Part shown: one piece after another, positions 42,501 to 56,200 of the stretch
How the letters are laid out: each line of letters starts with the position of its first letter
How positions within the stretch are numbered: position 1 is the stretch's first letter
Origin: Brasenia schreberi
Lineage: Eukaryota > Streptophyta > Magnoliopsida > Nymphaeales > Cabombaceae
Direction of reading: 5' to 3'
Length of the DNA stretch: 64,000 nucleotides
NCBI GenBank assembly: GCA_036023115.1
Contig: JAYKKT010000059.1
Coordinates: 1,764,501-1,828,500, forward strand
The notes under the pieces: generated by a model
Told to the model about the DNA's origin: nothing
Databases searched by the model: none
The model's input: only the letters and a program-made list of their open reading frames with translations
Position numbers and translations under genes: made by a program

Positions 42501-45500
42501 CAAATTTAACTCTCAAGATGCTAAATGCTGAATATCAAGACAATAGTAGAAGAATTGCTCCAGTGGCTAAGAAACATACTTGATTTCAGTAAGCTTTGGG
42601 CTTGGACGATAGTATTTCAAGTACCCATCCCAGGGAACCTTTTTCAAACCAGCACGAACAGAAATCATGTCTCTAACCCTGTAGAAAAATACAAAAGACA
42701 TGAAAGTTTACTACTTCCGAGTACTTTAAACCTGTATGCTGTGATAGACGTCATTCTACAAGAAAAGCACTAGTCACCTCTCTGCGAATTCAATGGCAGT
42801 CTCTCCAGGTTTTAGAGTTTGTGGTTCCAGGTACCACACATCACAAACCACTGCCCATGAAGTCATAAGCCGAACCAAATGCATTGTGAAAGACTGCCTG
42901 TTGTACCAAATATCATTCTTGTCTAAGTATAGAAGCAACTGGCACGACAACAAAGCTCACAACAAAAATGCACAAGCACCCAAGTACATTCACGATATGT
43001 TTTCCTTTGTAAAACCATAAGGGAGAAAGTACAAATCCTTTAATCTTCGATTTATTTAAAACAATCTGGATCTCAAAAGATAGGAATGGAGTACAAAAAA
43101 AGGTGTAAAAACAAAATGTTGTGAAGTCTACAACCATAGGTAAGGAAACTTTAGTACCCCATTGTTTGCGAAAATCACTTTAGGAACCCATAGTTTTTTT
43201 TTGACACTTTCAACAAAAAATAAAAAGGTAGGGACATGTAAGGGATCACCCTTCAATGGCTAGTCCCAAGCCTCGATAAAGGAGGAGGGTTGCGTTAGGC
43301 TTTCGATAGCCAGCGTAAAACTTTGTTGGAATGTTATACCATAGATTATACAAATTATGAGCATTGCGTTGAGATGTCCCCTCTTAGCGATGCACTGCAG
43401 AGCCCAAATGTAGTGAAAAGTAAGCAAGTGCATCTATATTTTCGGCTGGATGTAGTAAATCAATTATAGAGACGGTTCCCAAATCATCAATAGATATAGG
43501 TAAAGAAGTTAGTCCTGCTACATTGTGGCCTAAATATAGTGAATAAATTACAGAAAGGGTCTCTGCATTTTGAGTATGGACGAATGCAAGAGTAAGGAAG
43601 CTAGTCCTAGATAGTAAGATTCGTATTAGTTCTTACAATATAAGAACATTGTCCGGTAAGCTAATGGAGGTGGTAGATACTATGATTCGGAGAAAGATTC
43701 ATATCCTATGTTTACAAGAGACAAAATGGGTGACACAAAAAGCAAAAGAGATTGATGATACATGTTTTAAATTATGGTACTCACAAAAGAAAAAAACTTG
43801 AAACAGAGTTGGTATTATCATAAATAAAGATTTAAAGGATAGTGTAGTAGATATGCAACGATATGGTGATCGAATCATGACGTTTAAATTAGTGCTAGGA
43901 ACATAGGCTTTGAATATAGTTTGTGCTTTAGGGAAGAGTTAGATAAGGTAATTCAAAGAATTCCACAAAGGGAGATGATTTGTTTGGAGGATACATAAAT
44001 ATATATGTTGGTAAAGATATATTAGGATATCAAGGTATTCATAGAAACTATGGTTTTGGGATGTAAATGAGAAGGGTATGGAGATCTTAAATTTTGCTAT
44101 GACTTTTGATCTCTTTATAGGCAATACAATTTTAAAAAAACGAGATGAGCATTTAATTACTTATAAGAGTGACATGTCATAAACACAAATTGATTATTTT
44201 GTTTGTTAGAAAAAAGATAGATCGTGTTGTAAAGATTGCACAGTAATTACAGGAGAAAGTTTAATCACCCAACATTGACTTTTAGTTATGGATTTAGAAG
44301 TGAAAAGTGGACAAAGAAGAAAAGAGTACATCGAGCTATTCGGACTAAATGGTGGAACCTCAAAAGCGAGAAAGCGAGAAAGAAGGTCTATTTAAACATA
44401 AAGTCCTTCAAGGAGATGCTTGGAATTATATTGGTACACCTTGTGATATGTGAAACAATATGACTATACATAGTTAGGAAAATGGCAAAAGATGTTTTAG
44501 GTGAATCTAAGGGAGGTGTATCAGCACAAAAAGAAGCTTGGTAGTAGAGTGAAGTGGTGAAAAATAAAATCAAGACAAAAAGGGTATGTTACAAATTACA
44601 TTATGCTAAGAATACTACTGAAACTTTAAAGGCTTATAAGAAAGCAAAGAAAAAAGTGAAAAAGATCATGAGTGAAACAAAAGCTAAAATTTGAGAGGAT
44701 TTATATAAAAATCTCAACTCAAAAGAGGTTGAAAGAGATTTTTAGGATAGCTAGGGTTATAGATAAGAAAACTAAGGATCTTAATTTTGTTAGATGCATC
44801 AAAAACGAGGATGAGAAAATTTAAATGGTAAATGATGATATAAAAAATAGATGAAAATTTATTTTTATAAGTTTTTTAATAAAAATAAAGATGTTAGTAT
44901 TAAGTTAGGAAAGTTAGCTAAATCAAAAAAAAATATATATATATATAAACCACAATTTCTACCGACATATTCAAAAGAATGAAGTCAAAGAGGGTTTTAA
45001 ACATATGAAGGGTGGTAACCACACAATATTCCTATAGAAATTTGGAAAATCCTAGGAGAGGCACGAATCACTTTGGCTCACGAACAAGACTATTTAATCA
45101 AATATGGAGAAACCAAAAGATGCTCGAGGAATGGAGAGCGAGTACACTTATACCCATATACAGGAACAAGGAAAACATTCAGAATTATGCGAATTATCAG
45201 GGTATCAAGTTAATGAGCTATACTATGAAATTATGAGAAAGAATTATCGGACATAGGTTAAGACAAGTGTCAAGTATAACAGAGAACTAATTTGGATTCA
45301 TGCCTGATATATCTACTAATGAGCGATTCACCTTTTGAGATGTCTTATGAAAGATTTTAGAGCAAAAAAGAAAGGCCTTCACATGATATTTATTGATCTA
45401 GAAAAAGTTTATGATAGAGTACTAAGGGATGTTCTTTGGAGAATCTTTGAAAAAAGAGGTATTTCATTGACATACATAAACCTTATAAGAGACATGTACG

Positions 45501-48500
45501 ATGGTGCAAAAACATGTGTAAGAACTCATGAAGGAATAGTAGGTTTCTTTGAAGTTAATATTGGGTTAAAGTACCTTGGTGTATGTTATTTCAACATGAC
45601 ATTGTGTTAGTGGAGGGATTTAAAGAAAAAAATAAAAAAATAGAACTATGGAGAGAAACATTAGAAAGTAAAGGTTTGACTTAGTAGAACATAGATAGAA
45701 TATATGAAATATAAGTTTGATCATTTGGTTACTTCAAAGGACATAGAAATTAAAATTGGCACACATTGCATCCCCAAAAAAAAGTTTTAAATACCTAGGG
45801 TCAATTTTTCAGAGTGATGGAAGAATTGATGGAGATGTTATGCATAGAATTATGCATAAGATATTCATTGTGACAAGAAGATACCATTAAAGTTAAAAGG
45901 TAAATATTATAGAGCAACAGTTAGACCTGCCATGTTTTATGACTCTGAGTGTTGGGCAGTTAATCATCAATATGTACAAAAGATGTATGTGGCAGAAATG
46001 AAGATGTTGAGATGGATGAGTGGTCATTCAAGGAAAGACCATATCAATAATGAGGTTATTAGAAACAAATTGAGAGTGACACGAATAGAAGATAAAATAA
46101 GAGAATATCATTTAAGATGGTTTGGACATATAGAAAGCAGATTAAAAGAAGCCCCTGTAAGAAGGTATGAAAAACTAGGTTTTGAAAGTACTAAAAGAGG
46201 TAAAGGACGATCACAAAAGTGTTAGAAAGAAACAATAAAGAATGATCTAGCTTATGTTGAGTTAACTGCTAACTGCTAACATGGCACATGATAGGGATCT
46301 GTGAAAACAAAGAATCCATGTAACTGACCCTGTCTAATATTAGAAAAGGCTTAATCGTTGTTGTTTCAACACCTGCCATGTGTTGTTATGTCACCTAGAA
46401 CCAACAGTTTAACACCTTTTAATTTTTCAACATAACAACCAAGTGTGGCACCAAATTAGTGTACATGTCAACACGTGCCACATCAATACAACATAGGAAA
46501 AATGCAAACGTGGTTAACATGGTTCCACGTAAACTCCACAACAGTGTGTCACGTCGTAAAAATCAAATGGTGTTGGTTGTTGGCCTCTTAAGTGAAATAA
46601 CAACACAAACCATTGGTCACTAAAGTGTAAAAAAACACAAGATAATGAAGTGATAATTTTACAAACCGCTGGATAAGGTGTTTTTCACTTTGCTCTCATC
46701 TTCCACTAGCATTAGTTGTTTTGTTGATTTACGACTATAAGAAAGTGGTTACATGCCTAAGAAAGTCATGAAATCGGCAGTGCTCTATCAGCAATTGTTG
46801 TTGTTAGGTTTCTAGATGTTCTCGCAATTCAGTCAAGACCACCCCTGCTATTAAAGGAAGGATGAAAGAAAAGCAGGCCTTCGGCCAGTAAATAAAGATC
46901 CAAGAATTTATGAGCAACTGCTTAAAATGAAAAAACTAAAGAACAATTACAGCTATGTAAGTAGACCGGGAGCCTGCTACTGTGTTCACACCTAAAAAGG
47001 AATTTCTCACCTTCACTCCCTCTACATCACATGCATCAACTAGAGCCAATAGGGGAGACCTGGACGTGTATATAATAGATATAACATTATTTCACTCGAG
47101 AAACTGCTTTTGCACCCGAATAGATGGCAATGCAAAAAAAATTGCATGGGTCCATAAAATCCACTTGCACGCACTAGCATACCTACATACAGAGAGTGAT
47201 AGCATATGAACACAAAAGGTAAATAATTTTGAGTTCCACGATGCATACTTTTTACTGTTCCAAAAAGCATCCACAAAAATCTTGTTGTACTTGATAGCAA
47301 CAGGGCAGACAGTACATCCAAGGTCAAAGGCTCCCTGTAATATGCCAAAAGAAACATAAATTACCACACCGAAAAACTGTGACTCTATGTTTCTGCCGCA
47401 GTTTAAACATAACAGGAGGTTCATGACAATCAGCACCCATGACTTGAAACAGAAGAAACATTAAAATCAATAGCATTGCATTTGCTCAGGAGGGAGGGAG
47501 GTTTAAGCAGCAAAGGCAAAAACCTTCTCATAAACTTAAGATGAATCCATTGAAGTTCTTACCTTACTAGGAATTACAGGACTTGCACACTCAAGATGAA
47601 CCCATTTGCTCAGGAGGGAGGTTAAGTTAAGCATCAACACTGGCCATACCCACAGGAATTATTGTACTACTACTAACTATACCTTAGTGAATACTTGAGA
47701 TGAATCCATTGAAGTTCTTACCACTATATATAAAGGATGCTGTTCTTTGATCACTAATCATGTAACGTGATTCTATTTGTACAATGATTTTAAGGTCCAG
47801 GCCAGAATCTCTGAGTATAGAGCCTAATCCAGCTCCACTAAGTGATGGCAGCATCTCAATTAGCCCTCTGGAATCTACTAGGCTAGAGGTCTCTTTAAGA
47901 TCCAACGGTTAAAACAGGGAAGGAAAACAATCTCTCTGCTTGGACTGATTACAAAATGCGAACACTTCGACAACTAAATATGAATCAAGTTTTTCATCAC
48001 TTCAATTTTCTTTAAGTACTGATTATTTTGCAACTTCAATATGTTTTGCATGTAAAAAGTACAATAAGAAATAAGAAGTAATAAATTCACCTCAAAGAAA
48101 GTCATATACAGTAACATCTTTTACATGAATGACTGTCATCGTGAAAAATAAGAATAAACTAGGGACCATTTTAGAGCAAAATGAGATATAAACCTTTTTA
48201 AACATGACAGTGTAGTCATTGTTCACACAAGTCCCCTCTGGAAAGATGAGAAGAGGATTGCTTTCACTACTTTCAATGTGATCTTTCAACCTGAAGAAGT
48301 GAAAAATTTCATTTAATATCAATATGAATTATGAACTGCAGAAAAAGTAACCAGAAGACTGAAGTAGAACTCTAGAAAGGGAGACGATAAAACTTACTTC
48401 TTCGCAACAATCTGTCTATCCTTTTCCTCTGTACGATTAAACCATATGCAGCCTAGGCTCTCCAAAATGGTGGTTTGCAAAAGGCCTGCATTAACATTAT

Positions 48501-50150
48501 TACACAACGACCACGTAAAGGGATGGTGACAAAGCAACAGAGCTCATGATCTCATGTGGCGTTTGAAAAGGATAACCTTACCAACCCAGCCCGGATGTTT
48601 CTGCATAATAACAGCAAAAGCTGTCATCTGCTCTAAAATAATGAAATCAATCATGGAAGTATGATTGGCCACATAAACCTGGTTCAACAGTAACAAGAAA
48701 GGACAAATATCCAATCATGTGATGTACTGCATGTGGAAGTAGTACAGAACACGTCTAAGACGAGAATAGAGGTAAGAATAGCAACGCTTATGGAATACCT
48801 GTCTTGGCCGGATACTGGGCCGTGGCCCATGGTACCTAACAACTCCAGTCCATGAAGCAACAAAGACACAACAAATGAACTCCACTAGAACCCTCTGAAC
48901 ACAATGCCAATATTGAAGCCTATTAGCAAGGTTGTCAAATACATAATTACCAAGAATAATCTTAACAAGCTTGCAAGTAATCAAATAAATAACTTACTAA
49001 AATAACCAAAACATATATTCCAGTTTATAGACACCTTTCCATACGCAACACCTGCTTAATGCCCAGGTGACAGAATGACGCTAATTGCTCAGAATGCAAT
49101 TTTTGAAATCATCGCATTCACTTTCTAAAACCACGGTGTTTCATAACTACCAACCCTTAAATAAGCATGAGCATAACATCCATTTCCTAATCTTGGACAG
49201 TTAATAAGGAATAGGAAATCTGAAAGCCCTTGAACCTTGGAGGAATAGAAAATGTAAAATAAGGAAAATATTGAGAACAGCAAATCTGACAGCCGTGCAA
49301 ACTTATTGCTTGGCCAGCAAAATTACGTCTCAGAATGAAGTCCAAAGAAGGAAACCACAAAAACCAAACCTCAAATAGATGAAGCAGACTTGGTCACTTA
49401 ACTATAAACATTTAAGAAAACAATTTTATCAAAGTCGAAGTTCCATGAGAAATGTTTTTCAGTTTGAATAAATGCAAGTGATTATTCAATTTTCAAGCAG
49501 TGTATGCGATGTCACAAGATTCAAAAATGGGAATCCAACACCAATCATGGGGTAGTTTACACCTAAAAGTATTCTTAGTATTTTAAAATTCTTTAAGTTT
49601 TGCATCTCAAAGACATTATCTTGCTCCTTGTTCATTTTTCCAAAGTCATTTCAATGTACTTTTTCGTTCAAAACTTTGCACTATAAAACATAACTAAAAC
49701 ATCTGGCCGTCTTTCCTAAAAAAGCAATGAGAAATACTTCTTTGCTGCATACAAACAAATGATGTTTTTCAGTTCTAGGTAGACAAGGAGGCACGACAGC
49801 CCTAAAGCTGGTGGACATAGTCGCCTGAGGACATTTTGACTTGCTACTCAGCAGGTACATTGTCTCACCTAGGCAGTCGGACAACCTAAGTGTTTATATG
49901 GCTTTCATCTTTCTTCCCCTTCTGCGACACTTATTCTCCTCAGTCTCCTACTCTCTTTTCCTATTCTATGCACATATAGAACAACGCATATTTCCTTTTA
50001 TGGGAACTCTGTTTCTACTTATTTTCATTTCTAGATGGAAAGGTGCTCTCTTACCTTGGAGAATCATATAGTTACCTCAATATATTATGTATTGACATAA
50101 TAAATACATGCATCTGTATGTACACATATATACACATACACATACACATA

Positions 50151-50241
<91 letters not shown>

Positions 50242-53200
50242 AAGTTGTGATGGTCAGCCCTAGCTTTTGTGTGTGTGAGAGAGAAAGAGTGGTACCATTT
50301 TCCATGTTTGAATTAGAATGAAAAAGATCACCACTCACAGGAAAACAAGGGAAAAATGCAACCATCCAAAGATAGAATACAAACAACAAAAACTAAGCCT
50401 TTTCCCATACTAGATGGGGTCGGCTACATGGATCCTTTATTTTCCATAAGGTTCAATCCTGTGCCATGCTATGCAATACAAACAATAACAACAACCATCC
50501 AAATCAGAATAGCTTCTCTAAAAGTCTTACACGTTTTCAAAATACAAAAATAATTTAACGGTGACAAAAATGGAAAACACATTCTCCTTGCTCTGGACTG
50601 CAGTAAGCAACAGTGGCAAAAACAGCACTTTCAGCAGTCATACTAGTGGCAGCAGTAATAACCGAAACATAGCATGCAAATGAAAGTTTCTTAACTAAAG
50701 AATTGCATGGACATCCTTCCTGAAGCTGTTAAGATTTAGATTAATCATTGTTGTGAAGAGTAAGTTGACAGAATGTTTAGAGTCTTAGGTTGTGTCGTGG
50801 AATGTCTCTATGTTCAGTTCTATGTAATTAGTGTGAGTTATGTACGGTTTGGATCCCAATGGATCAGATTATGATCTATTGGGACCCGAATCCTATTAGA
50901 ATCCTATTAGTTACTAATTAGGGGCATTTTAGTCTTTTATGTTAGATTAGTAGTATTTAAAATATTGTCATTAGGGTTAGGGTGTGTGAAAAAACGTGGG
51001 CAACAGGTGGCGGCAGCCAAGGGGTGCCGACCTGCACCCTTCTTCATTTCCTCTTGTATTCTTCTGTTTTCTGATGAATAAAATATATTTTGGAGGGTCA
51101 AATCAACATGGTATCAGAGCTTAATAGCGAAGTTTCAGCCATTATGAAGTGTTCTCATGCCGATTAAGTGGATTCAACCAAAATTGTAAACCTGTTTGAT
51201 TGTTTGGTTGAATGTTTTCTTCTATTTTAATGATCATAGAAAGAATCCATAAAAGGAGGGGATTCTATCCATTGGATCGAAGATACTGTGATTTGCATAT
51301 TTCATATTGAGATTAAGGAATCAGTGAAGTGCAAATTCTATTAGTGATTTTGTGGATTACATCGGTATTCTGTTTCTTCTTCATATCGTGTTTTACGATT
51401 TTATGAAGTACATAACAGAGGGTTATGCACAAGTAACTTAGGGTTCACGGGTTCTTGAAGACTTGAAGTGAGAAGCATATTCTTAGGGTATTTCAGTCCC
51501 TTGGTGTATTTCATACACACACAGCTGATTTGATCGTGTAAGTGTATTTAATTTAAATTGTAGGTGATTGAAAAAAAAGGATTACCTTGAAAATATTCAT
51601 GGAAAAAACAAAGATGGGTGATACAAATGAACAGTGTTCTACAGATAAAAATGAAGGGTTCCAGATAACCAATCTGAAATTAGATGGAAAAAATTATCTC
51701 CAGTGGGCTCGTTCAATTGAACTGACAATTATGACCAGGGGGCGTGGGGATTACATAACGGGTGAAGTAACTCAACCTTTAAGTAGAGATCCTCTTTATT
51801 CTAGATGGAGAAAAGAAAATACACTGGTCAGTGCTTGGTTGATTCAGTGTATGACACTTTCCATTGGCAGTACCTTTATGTTCTTGGAAACAGCCAGAGA
51901 GATATGGTTAGCAGTACAAGAGGCTTATGCCTAGAGAAAAAACATTACAAAGAAATATGATCTTATAGAAAAGATTAGGAAGTGCAGACAGGGAGGAAGA
52001 ACTATCAGTGAGTACTATGCAGAACTCAGAAGTATGTGAGAGGAATTACAATTCTACTCTAAAACCAAATGCCAGAACTACACACTTGAGCGCAATGAAG
52101 AATTTGAAGAGCGAAAAGTATTTGATCTTCTATGGGGAATTTCTTCTGAGTATGAGGTTGTTAAGAACAATATTCTTAATAGAGAAGAACTCCCACCATT
52201 GAGTACAGTATATTATCTCCTACTTCGTGAAGATGACAGAAAGCAGCTAGAACAGGAAACCAAAGTGAATATATCAGAAACTTCAGCATTCGTAGGAAGA
52301 GGTACATCTACTCCCACCTTTTCTAGGGGGAGAGGAAGTTATGGACGAGACAGAGGTAGATCTGGACCACTTCTGAAAAGGATAAGTTAATCTGTTCACA
52401 TTGTGGAAAATCACGCCATACGAGGAAAACATGTTGGAAATTAGTTGGAGTACCTACTCAGTTTCAGAATCAGAATCGATCCAACAAGGCTTACTTCAGC
52501 AGTGATCAGACAGAGAAACCAAGGAACGATGATAGTACGGCCTCATTAGCAGATATGAAGAAAGAAATTGAACTCCTTAAAGCCAGACTAACTGATTCTC
52601 AATCTGCGTCTACATCATCTCACAGTGATCCTCAGGCTACGGTGGCATATCCTTTTTCTTTCCTAACTCAGGGTAATATTGGTTCTTCTTATTCACGTAT
52701 TTGGGTTATTGATTCAGGTGCGACAGATCATATGGTCAGTCGAAGAGAGTTTTTTGATAATTATGAATTGTCTCAAGACATCATTAATATCAAACTCGCA
52801 GATGGTTCCTATACTCTCATAGCTGGAAAAGGAAGTATTACTACTTCGTTTGGTATCTTAAAGAATGTCCTGCATATTCCAAATATCTCAGTCAACTTAT
52901 TATCTGTGTTTGCTATGACTAGAGATAAAAAATGTAGTATAATATTTGATTCTATTGGGTGTTACTTTCAGGAGATGCAGACGGGGAGGATCTTTGGACA
53001 AGGTAGTGTGAGAAGAGACTTATATTTCTGCGAGGATCATAAAGGAGCAGCACTGCAATCAATTGTGATTATCAGGGAACAGAAAGAGGACATATCTCGA
53101 TGGCATCAAAGATTGGGACATTTATTATTATCTAAGCTCAGAATGTTACTGTCAAAATTTAAGGATTGTAATAATTTGAATTTAAATTGTGAGACTTGCC

Positions 53201-56200
53201 AAATATTTTGTTTCCTTTATTGATGACTATTCTCGTTGTACTTGGGTATATTTAATGAAGAGAGATTTACAATTATTTTCTATATTCAAATCCTTTTGTT
53301 TTGAAATTCGTGACACAATTCAATACTACTATTCAAAATTTTGCGTAGTGATTATGCTCGTGAATATTTTTCTACATATTTTTTTTCATATCTTTATGGC
53401 TTCTCAGGTATTCTCCATCAATCTTCTTGTCCACACGCTCCACAACAAAATTGACATGCTAAGCGCAAACACCGCCACTTACTAGAAATGGCACAGCTTA
53501 CACTCTGCTTATTCATACTAAGTGTTTCCCTTTCGGTTTTGGAGTGAATCTATCATACTTATCAGCGTGTGCTACCTTATTAATTTTATGTCCTCCTCTG
53601 TCCACTTGCAAAATCAAATCCCTCATTCGATTTTATTTTAATCTACGAGCCTATTTTCTCTCTTCCACTACGCATTATTTGGTTGTACTTGTTTTGTTCG
53701 CTGATCTTACCCTACGAGAAAGATAAGCTCTATTAGCGTGCTCGTTTCTATTAAGTGTGTCTTCTCGGGGATATAATTGATTCCAAAAAGAATATTGATG
53801 TTTTTCCCTTGAACTTAACTGCGTTTTATTGTGTCTGCAGATGTTACTTTTTTTTTGAAAATACTCCTTTTTTCTCTACATCCGATGTTATCTCTCTTCT
53901 TGTCATTAAGGTTTTTAACCTGCTCCTTACTTCTAGACCCGACTTCCTGTCCACTACTCCAAATTTCTACCCTATATGTACGCTGTAGATAAACCTCTTC
54001 AAGTTTATCATTGTCGACCTCGTACGACTATCAATGGTCCGAGATGCAATCCCTACTTGATTCACAACGAGTAACAGTCATTTGGGCCGAACCTCCTTAG
54101 ATCCTACTCAAGATATTTATCTCTAGTCCTCCGACATTGCTACCCAATCTCTAGTCCCCTCCCATTGCTACCCAAAAGGTACTCGTTATATCTCCGCAAT
54201 CCTCATCCCATTTATAATTTTTTGAGAGTTATCATCGACTTGTCTTCTTCCCATTATGCGTTTATCTCTTTTTTTGTCTTTTGTGACTATACCAAAACAG
54301 CATCTTGTCAGAAGCCCTTCCCCATCCCGAGGCCGAGGCGCCAAGCAATGTTAGAAGAGATGCATTACATGCCAATGGTACTTGGGAACTTGTTCCATTG
54401 CCACACTGGCACCATCTACGTAGGTCGCTTGGTGTGGATTTGCATACGCTAAGGTGGGACTTACTGTAGCCGTTTGATCGAGTTGAAAGCTACGTTTTGT
54501 TGCTTACAAGGGGTTTCACTCAAATTTTTAGCCTTGATTATGGTGATACATTCTCTCCGGATGCAAAAATGGTGTCGGTTCGCCTTTTCTCTTTCCATAA
54601 AAAAAAAGCGTGTACCATCAGTGTTCATTGGCCACTTTATCAACTTGATGTTAAGAATGCATTCCTTCAGGATGATCTTCTAGAAAATATTTATATGGAT
54701 TTACCTCCCGGGTATACAATAGAAAAGACACAGAACAAGATTTGTAAGTTAAAGAAATCACTTTATGGGTTAAAGCAATCTTCACGGGCCTGGTTTGAAA
54801 AATTTAGTGATGGAATCATGAAGCTAGGTTTTAAGCAATGTGTTAGTGATCACACACTCTTCATCAGACGAGATCAGAAGACTATTATATTACTGGTATA
54901 TGTAGATGACATTATCATTACAGGAGATGATGCTGAAGGTATAACCTATCTAAAGAAAAGGCTCCATACATTATTTGATCCGAAAGATTTAGGAAGGTTA
55001 CATTATTTTTTGGGAATAGAAGTAATTCATAAAGAGAATGGATTATTCTTAAGCCAGAGAAAATATATCCTAGACCTACTGAAGGAAACGAAAATGAAAG
55101 ATTGCCGAATATGCTCCATTCCTATGGAAATCCCTAAGGGTGATAATTTCGAGCTTGCAGAACCCTATGAAGATGTTGGAAAATACCAAAGATTAGTAGG
55201 AAAACTGATATATGTAACGATCACAAGACCAGATATCAGCTTTGCAGTTGGATATGCAAGTAGGTGGATGCACAGTCCTTCTAAACATTATATGAATATA
55301 GTTTTTCATATTATTCGATATTTGAAATCCTCTATCACGTATGGCTTGCTATATACTTCACACCCAACTTTGGATATAGAAATTTACTCCGATGCTATGT
55401 AATATGGCTTGCTATATACTTTCGATATTTGAAATCCTCTATCAGGTTCGAAGACTGATCGGAAGTCAACATCAGGCTATGTAATACGTGTAGGAGAAAA
55501 TATTGTATCTTGGAAAAGCAAGAAACAGTCTGTGGTAGCCCGGTCCAGTGCAGAGGCAGAATACCGAGCTATTGCTCTAGGTATGTGTGAGGGACAGTGG
55601 ATTATCTCACACCTAGAAGAAATTGGATTTAAAGAAAACTCTCCGATTACATTCTTTACAGACAGTAAAGCTGCACTGCAAATAGCACAGAATCCAGTCT
55701 TTCATGAAAGGATAAAGCACATTGACTTCCGATCGACTGTCACTTTATCAGAGAAAAGATTTCCAAAGGAATTTTCAATCTAGTTTATGTTCGCTCAGAG
55801 GATCAATTTGCAGACATTTTCACCAAATCAGCATTAGTCAATGGCCTTTAGAAAGCACTCTCACAATTGAAAATTACAAGTCTTCAGGAGTCAACTTCAG
55901 GGGGCGTGTTGTGAAGAGCAAGTTGACATAATGTTTAGAGTCTAGGTTGTGTCATGTAATGTCTTTATGTTCAGTTTTATGTAATTAGTGTGAGTTATGT
56001 ACGGTTTGGATCCCAATGGATCAAATTCTGATCCATTAGGACTCGAATCCTATTAGTTACTAATTAGGGGCATTTTAGTTTTTCAAGTTAAATTAGTAGT
56101 ATTTAAAATGTTGTCATTAGAGTTAGGGTGTGTGAAAAAATGTGGGCAGCAGGTGGCGGCAGCCAAGGGGTGCCGACCTACACCCTTCTTTATTTCCTCT

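Noticed and set aside
29627..46363. RTE open frames as host genes
   Set aside because: Endonuclease, reverse transcriptase and the (TTG)n tail show they are LINE copies.
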